A program made the translations under genes and the position numbers. Below the pieces are notes generated by a model. The model saw nothing but the letters and a program-made list of their open reading frames with translations. It did not search any database and was not told where the DNA came from. This document shows positions 1 through 6,848 of a stretch of 64,000 nucleotides of DNA, piece by piece. The DNA is from Roseovarius sp. MMSF_3281 (GTDB lineage Bacteria; Pseudomonadota; Alphaproteobacteria; Rhodobacterales; Rhodobacteraceae). Position 1 is the first letter of the stretch; every line of letters starts with the position of its first letter. The stretch is taken from contig NZ_JASHIM010000006.1 in the NCBI RefSeq assembly GCF_030733685.1, forward strand, positions 107,402 to 171,401, written 5' to 3'.

Positions 1-1451
1 TCGTGGGCCGCCCGAACGTGGGCAAATCCACGCTGTTCAATCGCCTTGTCGGCAAGCGCCTTGCCCTGGTCGATGACCAACCCGGCGTTACCCGCGACCT
101 GCGCGAAGGCGAAGCGCGGCTTGGCGATCTGCGATTTACGGTGATCGACACCGCGGGCCTGGAAGAGGCCACCGACGATTCGCTGCAAGGGCGGATGCGG
201 CGGCTGACAGAACGCGCGGTGGACATGGCCGATGTCTGCCTCTTTCTGATCGACGCCCGTGCGGGCGTCACGCCAAGCGATGAAGTCTTCGCCGATATCC
301 TGCGCCGCCGTGCCGATCACGTGATCCTTGGCTGCAACAAGGCCGAAGGCAGTGCCGCCGATGCCGGTGTTTACGAATCCTACGGCCTTGGCCTTGGTGA
401 ACCCGTGCGGCTCAGCGCCGAACACGGCGAGGGCATGAACGAGCTTTATTCGCTCCTTGCCCCCGTGGCCGAAACCTATGAGGAACGCGCCCAAGCCAAT
501 GCGCCCGAGGTCGAAGTTGATGTCGACGAAGAGGGGGAGGTTGATCCCGACGCGCCGATCAAACCCACCGTCGACAAACCGCTTCAGGTGGCTGTCATCG
601 GCCGCCCCAACGCCGGCAAATCCACACTGATCAACAAGATTCTTGGCGAAGACCGGCTTTTAACCGGCCCCGAGGCCGGGATCACCCGCGACTCGATCTC
701 GCTCACGCTGGATTGGGAGGGGATGCCGACCCGCGTTTTCGACACCGCCGGCATGCGCAAACGCGCCAAGGTACAGGACAAGGTCGAAAAACTCTCGGTC
801 GCCGATGGTCTGCGGGCGGTGAAATTCGCCGAGGTGGTCGTTGTCCTGCTGGATGCCGCCATCCCGTTCGAACAACAAGACCTGCGCATCGCCGACCTGG
901 CCGAACGCGAAGGCCGCGCCGTGGTCGTGGCGGTGAACAAGTGGGACGTCGAGGCCGAGAAACAGCAAAAGCTGCGCGACCTGCGCGAAGCCTTTGAACG
1001 CCTTTTGCCGCAATTGCGCGGCGCCCCCCTGGTCACCGTGTCGGCCAAGACGGGCAAGGGGCTGGACCGGCTGCGCGCGGCGGTGGAAAAGGCGCATGAC
1101 GTCTGGAACACCCGGATTTCCACCGCGCAACTGAACCGTTGGCTGACGGGCATGATCGAGGCCCATCCCCCCCCCGCGCCGGGTGGGCGCCGGATCAAAC
1201 TGCGTTACATGACCCAAGCCAAAACCCGGCCCCCCGGGTTCGTTGTCATGTGCTCGCATCCCGACAAACTGCCGGAAAGCTATTCGCGGTATCTGGTGAA
1301 TGGCCTGCGGGAAGATTTCGATATGCCGGGCACGCCGATCCGCCTGCACATGCGCTCGCAATCTTCCAAGAATCCCTACAAGAACAAGAAGAAATCAACG
1401 CCCTCGCGCCTGCGCAAGCATATCCAAGGCCGGGGCGGCGCACAGGGTTAA
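1..1451 (+). CDS. der: Ribosome-associated GTPase Der (EngA), 5' end missing
   Basis: Der is an essential tandem-domain GTPase for 50S ribosome maturation. Domain 1 opens with the P-loop GRPNVGKS at the window edge, followed by DTAG. Domain 2 repeats this with GRPNAGKS near residue 202 and DTAGMRKR, plus NKWD. A C-terminal KH-like domain ends in a basic tail rich in Lys and Arg. Bases 1-2 plus the following g continue the frame as Ile-Val, so only a few N-terminal residues are missing. An acidic linker (about residues 160-185) separates the G domains, as is usual in alphaproteobacteria. The stop overlaps the stop of the convergent broken TspO-like gene in a shared ttaa. Confidence 0.97.
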   Translation, partial: VGRPNVGKSTLFNRLVGKRLALVDDQPGVTRDLREGEARLGDLRFTVIDTAGLEEATDDSLQGRMRRLTERAVDMADVCLFLIDARAGVTPSDEVFADILRRRADHVILGCNKAEGSAADAGVYESYGLGLGEPVRLSAEHGEGMNELYSLLAPVAETYEERAQANAPEVEVDVDEEGEVDPDAPIKPTVDKPLQVAVIGRPNAGKSTLINKILGEDRLLTGPEAGITRDSISLTLDWEGMPTRVFDTAGMRKRAKVQDKVEKLSVADGLRAVKFAEVVVVLLDAAIPFEQQDLRIADLAEREGRAVVVAVNKWDVEAEKQQKLRDLREAFERLLPQLRGAPLVTVSAKTGKGLDRLRAAVEKAHDVWNTRISTAQLNRWLTGMIEAHPPPAPGGRRIKLRYMTQAKTRPPGFVVMCSHPDKLPESYSRYLVNGLREDFDMPGTPIRLHMRSQSSKNPYKNKKKSTPSRLRKHIQGRGGAQG

Positions 1452-2197
1452 CGCTTATCGGGCCTGCTCAGGCCGTCTGCGCGCGACAGGCCCGCATGGG
1501 CCTGCCAAGCGCTGAGCGCCAGCATCACAATGCCCGCCGTGCACAGCGCCAGCACCGCCCAGTTCGCCGTGCCGAGGTTGGCCACCACCACGCCCACCAG
1601 CGCCCAGATCACCGCGCCCACATACTCGGGCGTATCACCGCGCAGGGACATGATGACCAAGGCAATCACCAATGCCAGCACGATCATCGCCAGCGCCGCC
1701 AGTCGCTCGCCCAGAATGCCATGCCCGGCCAGCATAAGCCCCAAGGCCACGCAGGAGGCGGCGGTCAACCACCCGGCATAAAGTGCAATCGGGGTTCGTA
1801 GCCAAAGCCTGTCACCGTTGCCCGCACTTAACAGTGCCCAAAGGGCGGTCACCAGCATGATCCAGATCAGCACCGTCGCCCAAAGGGGCGAGATCTGCGC
1901 CACCGGGATCTAGGCCGCGCCGACCACGAGGCTGGCAACCAATGGCCAGCGCATCGCGTCCCACCCGGGCGAATCCGCCCGCTTGAGCAGCCCGAACAGG
2001 CCACCGGCGAGCAGCCAAAGGTAAATCAGACCCCAGATCGCGAAGGCATAGCCGGCCGGTTGAACCGGCGGATCGTCCTGCGGAACAGGAAACTGATCGG
2101 GCCGAAACCCGGCGAACCCGTCGCTCATCAAAGGCGAAAGGGCAAAGGCCAAGGCGGCGGTGACGACGAAAATGGCTTTCATCCGTTCCATGCCCAT
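1448..2197 (-). pseudogene. TspO/MBR-like tryptophan-rich membrane protein interrupted by an in-frame amber codon
   Basis: Two ORFs lie in one frame and are separated only by TAG at 1912-1910. Read through, they give a protein of about 249 residues. It has an N-terminal membrane segment, a loop with PVQPAGYAFAIWGLIYLW, and several more hydrophobic helices; I recognise this as the family annotated tryptophan-rich sensory protein (TspO-like). The amber codon sits at residue 96 between GAA and IPVAQ. Relatives as I recall them carry Trp there, so TGG to TAG is the simplest explanation. Without suppression the product stops after two helices, although a GTG at 1903 could restart translation. Start candidates are 2197, 2191 and 2182. 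A sequencing error is possible. Confidence 0.75.
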
Positions 2198-2348
2198 GAT
2201 CTGGGGCGCGTCTTGCCGCCGGTCAATGCCACGGGGGGCAGATTCACGTTATGCGTGTTTTTTGTCGTCGTCAAAGCGACACGTCTGTTATGATAGGCCG
2301 ATGTATTGAAGGGCTCGTCCCATGGTTTCCAATTGCACGAGGCATGCC

Positions 2349-3347
2349 ATGACCGCCGAAGAGATCAAAACCCACACCCGCCGATATGCCCGCAAAAGCG
2401 ATGCCTTGGGCGCGCTTTCCCTGCTGGTCACATTCGCCACTTATATCGCCGCCCTCTGGATCGGGGCGCTTTACGCCAACCAGCCGCTGATCGTTGCGCC
2501 GATGGTCGTGCTCCTCGCTTTTGCCTCGGTACGGCTTTACGTTTTGCAACATGACTGCGGGCATTATTCCCTGTTTTCCACGCGCCGCTTGAACGATCTT
2601 GCGGGGCACGCCCTGTCGCTGCCCTCGCTGACGCCCTACCGGGTGATGCAGTACAATCACAACCTGCACCACGCCTACCTTGGCAACCTCGACCACCGCG
2701 AAACCACCGAGGTCTATACCATGACCCTTGCCGAATGGCAGGCCGCGCCGTTCGGGCGGCGGCTGTGGTACAGGCTTTACCGCAACCCGGTGCTGATGCT
2801 GGGGCTGGGCGGGATTTACGCCTATTTCATCGCCTACCGCTGGCCGGTGAATACCCGCAAGGTGGGCGCGTGGGGCGTTGTGGCGCATAACATCGCCGTT
2901 CTGGGCTATGTCGCGGCGATCTGGTGGGCGCTTGGCGCGGCGGGGCTGGCCATCTGGGCGCTAAGCGCAGTGCTGGCTGGCGCGATTGGCGTGTTCCTCG
3001 TCTACCTGCAACATAATTTCGAGGAAACTTATTGGGACCGTAAACCCGATCTGGATTTCCACAAGGCCACGCTGGAGGGGTCAAGCTCACTCGATCTGGG
3101 CTGGCTTTGGGATATCGGCACTGGCAATATCGCCTATCACGACCTGCACCATTTCAACCCCGGCGTGCCCTCTTATCGACTTCGCGCCTGTCAAAAGGCG
3201 CTGCCCGCGCATCTGCGCCCGCACGATCCGATCCGCTGGCCCGAAGCGCTGCGCAGCTTTCGGTTGAAACTCTGGGATGAGGACGCGGGGCGCTTGGTGC
3301 CCTTTCCCAAGCCGGGTACGGCGCAGGGGCCGGTGGCCGCGGAATAG
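2349..3347 (+). CDS. Membrane fatty acid desaturase
   Basis: This is an integral membrane di-iron desaturase that introduces a double bond into acyl chains, probably of membrane lipids. The three histidine boxes are present: HDCGH near residue 79, HNLHH near 111, and HDLHH near 266 (numbered from the 2349 start). Four hydrophobic stretches surround them in the usual arrangement. I chose the ATG at 2349 because a GAGG lies just upstream; an in-frame ATG at 2322 would add nine residues (MVSNCTRHA). The substrate and bond position cannot be told from sequence. A tatgat promoter-like -10 element lies near 2290. The gene stands alone between the broken TspO-like gene and convergent serS. Confidence 0.88.
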   Translation: MTAEEIKTHTRRYARKSDALGALSLLVTFATYIAALWIGALYANQPLIVAPMVVLLAFASVRLYVLQHDCGHYSLFSTRRLNDLAGHALSLPSLTPYRVMQYNHNLHHAYLGNLDHRETTEVYTMTLAEWQAAPFGRRLWYRLYRNPVLMLGLGGIYAYFIAYRWPVNTRKVGAWGVVAHNIAVLGYVAAIWWALGAAGLAIWALSAVLAGAIGVFLVYLQHNFEETYWDRKPDLDFHKATLEGSSSLDLGWLWDIGTGNIAYHDLHHFNPGVPSYRLRACQKALPAHLRPHDPIRWPEALRSFRLKLWDEDAGRLVPFPKPGTAQGPVAAE

Positions 3348-3351
3348 ACGG

Positions 3352-3418
3352 GGTGGGGGGGCTTTGCCCCCTCGGCCTTTGGCCTCACCCCCAGGATATT
3401 TTTGGCCAGAAGAAAGGG
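3352..3418 (+). repeat. Dispersed intergenic repeat R2 (conserved flanks, variable hairpin), copy 1
   Basis: The copy consists of a GGGGGC/GCCCCC hairpin, a second small hairpin (GGCC-TTT-GGCC), then CCCCCAGGATATTT followed by GGCCAGAAGAAAG. The same framework recurs near 24421, 50096, 53724 and 63905. Here it lies between the convergent stops of the desaturase and serS, where it could act as a terminator. Confidence 0.7.
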
Positions 3419-3423
3419 AGGCG

Positions 3424-4716
3424 TTACGCCAGTTCCCCCTCGGCGGTCAGGCGGGTCTTGCCGCGCAGATAGGGGTGCAACACCTCGGGCAGGGTGACCG
3501 AGCCATCGGTCTGCTGACCGTTCTCCAGCACCGCAATCAGGCAACGCCCCACCGCAAGGCCCGAGCCATTGAGCGTATGCACGAACTGTGGCTTGCCGCC
3601 GCCTTCGGGCTTGAACCGGCCATTCATCCGGCGCGCCTGAAAATCGCCGCAGACCGAGACCGAGGAAATCTCGCGGTAAGTATCCTGCCCGGGCAACCAG
3701 ACCTCGATGTCATGGGTGCGCCGCGCGCCGAACCCCATGTCGCCGGTGCACAGCACGATGGTGCGGTAGGGCAGGCCCAAGCGCTCCAGAATACCCTGCG
3801 CGCAGTCGGTCATGCGGTCCAGTTCCGCGCGGCTGTGATCGGGGTGGGTGATCGACACCATCTCGACCTTTTCGAACTGGTGCTGGCGCAGCATGCCCGC
3901 CGTGTCCTTGCCCGCGCTGCCCGCTTCCGAGCGGAAACACTGGGTATGGGCGACGAAGCGCTTGGGCAGGCTGCTTTCCTCGACGGTCTCGCCATTGACG
4001 ATATTGGTCAGCGGCACCTCGGCGGTCGGCACCAGCCACCAGCCATTGGTCGTCTGATAGCTGTCCTCGCCGAACTTCGGCAACTGCCCGGTGCCATACA
4101 TCATGTCATCACGCACCAGCACAGGCGTCCAAGTCTCGGACAGCCCATTTTCCTCGACATGCGTGTCGATCATGAATTGCGCCAAGGCCCGGTGCACACG
4201 CGCCACTGCCCCCTTCAGCACCACGAAGCGCGAGCCCGACAGTTTTGCCGCCAGTTCGAAATCCATCCCCGGCACCACGCCGGACAGTTCAAAATGCTCC
4301 TTGGGGGCGAAATCGAACACCTTGGGCGTGCCCCAGCGGTGAATTTCCAGGTTGTCGTCCTCATCCTCGCCATCGGGGATATCGTCCATCGGCAGGTTGG
4401 GCAGGCCCATCAGCATATCGGTCAGCTTCCGGTCCAATTCCTTGGCCTCGGCCTGCATCGTCGCGACCTCGGCCTTTTTCTCCCCGACCAGCGCACGCAG
4501 CCGCTCAAATTCCGCCTCGTCGCCCTTGGCCTTGGCGGCACCCACCGCCTTGGAGGCCTTGTTTTGCTCGGCCTGCGCGGTTTCGGCGGCCAGAATTTTG
4601 GCCCGCCGCGCCTCATCCAGCTCAAGAATGGGGCGTGATGCCCCCTCGACCCCACGGCGCGCCATGGCGGCGTCAAACTGGGCGGGGTTTTCACGGATCG
4701 CGCGGATATCGTGCAT
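3424..4716 (-). CDS. serS: Seryl-tRNA synthetase
   Basis: This is a class II aminoacyl-tRNA synthetase charging tRNA-Ser in the cytoplasm. The N-terminal part (about residues 25-110) is the long antiparallel coiled coil that grips the tRNA, starting [15 protein letters not shown]. The catalytic core shows class II motif 2 ([15 protein letters not shown]) and motif 3 ([17 protein letters not shown]). At 430 residues it has the usual bacterial length. The gene is transcribed from beyond the G-rich tract at 4769-4846, which must contain or adjoin its promoter. Confidence 0.97.
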   Translation of the reverse strand: MHDIRAIRENPAQFDAAMARRGVEGASRPILELDEARRAKILAAETAQAEQNKASKAVGAAKAKGDEAEFERLRALVGEKKAEVATMQAEAKELDRKLTDMLMGLPNLPMDDIPDGEDEDDNLEIHRWGTPKVFDFAPKEHFELSGVVPGMDFELAAKLSGSRFVVLKGAVARVHRALAQFMIDTHVEENGLSETWTPVLVRDDMMYGTGQLPKFGEDSYQTTNGWWLVPTAEVPLTNIVNGETVEESSLPKRFVAHTQCFRSEAGSAGKDTAGMLRQHQFEKVEMVSITHPDHSRAELDRMTDCAQGILERLGLPYRTIVLCTGDMGFGARRTHDIEVWLPGQDTYREISSVSVCGDFQARRMNGRFKPEGGGKPQFVHTLNGSGLAVGRCLIAVLENGQQTDGSVTLPEVLHPYLRGKTRLTAEGELA

Positions 4717-4768
4717 GGGTCTTGTCCTCGAACCTCTGAGTCGTCGCCCGCCTTATGCCCCAATTTTC

Positions 4769-4846
4769 GGGGGAGGTGTAGGGTGTGTGGTGGGACGATA
4801 GGGCAGAGGGGTTAGGGTTTGGTGAATGGGGGTTTTAGGCGTCGGG
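4769..4846 (+). other. G-run tract between the pentapeptide gene and serS (possible G-quadruplex)
   Basis: The plus strand carries eight runs of three or more G with loops of 3 to 11 bases, including a telomere-like GGGGTTAGGGTTT. The tract covers the 3' end of the pentapeptide gene and the region upstream of serS. G-quadruplex potential is inferred from the spacing of runs alone. Confidence 0.5.
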
Positions 4847-5611
4847 TTTGGGCGGATCGGGGGGCGTGTAATGGTCGGGATCGGCCTGCCACTTGCGCCA
4901 TTCGGTTTGGAACTGGTCGTCGTCGAGTATGCTTTTGGGCCAATGCGCAGGCCAGCTTTCATCATTCGGCCCTTGGCCGCTGGGCAAAGTTACCGAAGCA
5001 TCGCCGAACATGTCTTGAACATGATTAAGCAACTGTTCGATCTCTGTGCAATCAAAATACCTTAACGCAGCACCACGTAGATCAGCCCATTTAAGTCTTG
5101 TGAGATTGTCCAACTCCGGATGAGTCAGATTCGCGCCCCGTAAGTTCGCCGCCACTAAATCGGTTCGTTGTAATTCGGCACCGCTCAAATCTGCTTCTTG
5201 CAAATTAGCTTGCCTTAGATTGGCATCTTGGAGCTTAGCAAACTCTAGGTTCGCTTTTTTCAAGTCTGCTCTCCTAAGGTCTGCCGCATTTAATTCTGCT
5301 AACCTTAGGTCGGCTTCATTGAGCGCCGCCGTGAAAAGCCGCGCGCCAACCATTTTTGCGCCCCGTAGCTTCGCCCCCCGTAGCTTCGCCCCCGCGAGGT
5401 TCGCCCCCTGTAGCGCAGCAAACTGAAGGTTGGCATGCTCGTAGTTGAGGCCTGATAAGTCAAAGCCTTGCAGGTTTGCCAGTCTCAAATCGATGCTGTC
5501 TTTGTGTCCACGTTTTGTGGTTTGTATACGACCTAGGCTTTGGACTGCGCTTTCCAAGTCGGGGCGAACCGGTTTTAACTCATCGGCCCAAACCCTGATT
5601 TTATTAGTCAT
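4835..5611 (-). CDS. Pentapeptide-repeat protein
   Basis: The central part (about residues 40-190) is a run of A(N/D)Lxx pentapeptides such as ANLQG, AKLRG, ADLRR and ANLEF, predicting a right-handed quadrilateral beta-helix. Before it lies a short segment with RVWADELKPVRPDLE and GRIQTTKRGHKD. After it comes an acidic, Trp-rich tail (SWPAHWPKS). I chose the ATG at 5611: AAAGGG lies upstream and it sits one base after the stop of the preceding gene. The molecular role is unknown. Homologues as I remember them often carry the upstream gene's membrane region in the same chain, so these two may be halves of one protein. Base composition is lower in GC than the neighbours. Confidence 0.8.
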   Translation of the reverse strand: MTNKIRVWADELKPVRPDLESAVQSLGRIQTTKRGHKDSIDLRLANLQGFDLSGLNYEHANLQFAALQGANLAGAKLRGAKLRGAKMVGARLFTAALNEADLRLAELNAADLRRADLKKANLEFAKLQDANLRQANLQEADLSGAELQRTDLVAANLRGANLTHPELDNLTRLKWADLRGAALRYFDCTEIEQLLNHVQDMFGDASVTLPSGQGPNDESWPAHWPKSILDDDQFQTEWRKWQADPDHYTPPDPPKPDA

Positions 5612-5612
5612 T

Positions 5613-6332
5613 TTAAGACCCTTTTTCTGGCATCTCCTCTGGCGGGTAATCACGGCTTAACTCTCTGACATAAAGGGCCAAAGTCCGCATGATGCGTTCG
5701 GCTTCCGCCTCTCTCTCTTCGGCTAGTCCTTCCAGCCGGTCGATAGCTGCGGCCCGAACGAGAATATCGTCCTCCCATTCGGTCAAAACCTGTAGGTCTG
5801 GCTCTTCGCCAATGATCGTGGTCACTTGTCGCCGGGCAGCAAGGTCGGTTGTGGCGCTGTTTATCTTTTCATTGAATAAAGTCTCTTCAGCAGTATCCGT
5901 CTGCCGACGTGTCAGGATCAGTCGGTTGATCGTAATAGGCAGCGCAATCACCGCCCCTAGGACAGTCGTCAGCGCCGCCAATTGCGCCAAGGCAAAGCGC
6001 CATGTCCAAACCTCTTCTTTGCCCTCAGGCGGCTTGTGGAAGATGATGTCCCACAAAAGCATGTAAAGACCGACGAACAGGGTGACGGCGACGATCCCCC
6101 ATGTCAGGGCCAAGATCAGGAACAGCACCGGATGCAATCGCCCCATGCCAAGGCCTTCGGCAAACTCTTGGATGCGTTTATCGGGGGTGGTGGGGCTGTC
6201 TATCTCAAGGCTCACCAACCACTGCACCACAAAGAACAGCGCCGTGAGGCCCAGAAAGATCCAGAGCATCGGATGGGTCACCACCCAAAGGTACGTTTCC
6301 GTCGCCTCACTCATCGCCAAATCCCTCGTCAC
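5613..6332 (-). CDS. Membrane protein with helical cytoplasmic tail, partner of the pentapeptide-repeat protein
   Basis: Three to four hydrophobic segments are visible: about residues 17-40, 72-100 and 113-135. They are followed by a charged helical tail containing EDDILVRAAAIDRLEGLAEE and YVRELSRDYPPEE. I recognise this tail as the stretch that precedes pentapeptide repeats in Rhodobacteraceae proteins. The stop is one base upstream of the pentapeptide gene's ATG, so translation is coupled or the two were once a single ORF. ATG at 6314 (MSEATETY) is an alternative start. The function is unknown. Confidence 0.75.
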   Translation of the reverse strand: MTRDLAMSEATETYLWVVTHPMLWIFLGLTALFFVVQWLVSLEIDSPTTPDKRIQEFAEGLGMGRLHPVLFLILALTWGIVAVTLFVGLYMLLWDIIFHKPPEGKEEVWTWRFALAQLAALTTVLGAVIALPITINRLILTRRQTDTAEETLFNEKINSATTDLAARRQVTTIIGEEPDLQVLTEWEDDILVRAAAIDRLEGLAEEREAEAERIMRTLALYVRELSRDYPPEEMPEKGS

Positions 6333-6394
6333 ACCGTGGCCCGATTCCGCAACCTAACCACGAAAACCGCCCCGCGCCCACCCTCGCAACCGCA

Positions 6395-6433
6395 CCGACG
6401 CAATGCCGACGTTTTACCGACGTCAAACCGACG
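6395..6433 (+). repeat. Four CCGACG hexamers phased at 11 bp
   Basis: CCGACG occurs at 6395, 6406, 6417 and 6428, each exactly 11 bases apart with different spacers. It lies about 95-130 bases upstream of yajC, so it may be a helically phased protein-binding array or a decayed tandem repeat. Confidence 0.7.
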
Positions 6434-6525
6434 CGGTTTTCGCACCTTGCAAATGCCCCCTTCGCCCCATAGGTTTCGCCGCAACTCGGCGGCCCTGCCG
6501 CGCCCCCATCTTAAGGACACGACCC

Positions 6526-6807
6526 ATGGAAGCCATTGGCCAGTTTATCCCCCTCATCCTGATTTTCGCGATCATGTATTTCCTGCTGATCCGCCCGCAA
6601 CAAAAGAAGCTCAAGGAGCATAAAGCGATGGTCGAGGCGCTGCGCCGGGGCGATCAGGTGATCACCCAAGGTGGGCTCATCGGCAAGGTCTCCAAGGTCA
6701 AGGACGAGGACGAGATCGAGGTTGACCTGGCCGAGGGTGTGCGCGTTCGCGTGGTCAAATCCACCATCGCCCAAGTGCTGTCGAAGACCGAGCCGGCGGA
6801 GGGGTAA
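6526..6807 (+). CDS. yajC: Sec translocon accessory subunit YajC
   Basis: This is a small single-pass inner-membrane protein of the SecDF-YajC complex that assists protein export. Residues 5-19 form the membrane helix, followed by LLIRPQQKKLKEH, the hallmark of the family, and a small cytoplasmic domain with GDQVITQGGLIGKV. The protein has 93 residues. ATG at 6526 is preceded by AAGGAC; the frame stays open upstream but has no better start. It lies 41 bases before secDF, as in many alphaproteobacteria. Confidence 0.95.
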   Translation: MEAIGQFIPLILIFAIMYFLLIRPQQKKLKEHKAMVEALRRGDQVITQGGLIGKVSKVKDEDEIEVDLAEGVRVRVVKSTIAQVLSKTEPAEG

Positions 6808-6848
6808 AAGCCCTTCAACCTCTGACATCCTATTGAAAAGGCAGGATA

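Noticed and set aside
3277..4638. A 453-codon plus-strand frame opposite serS
   Set aside because: serS motifs 2 and 3 on the minus strand are unambiguous; this is antisense shadow.
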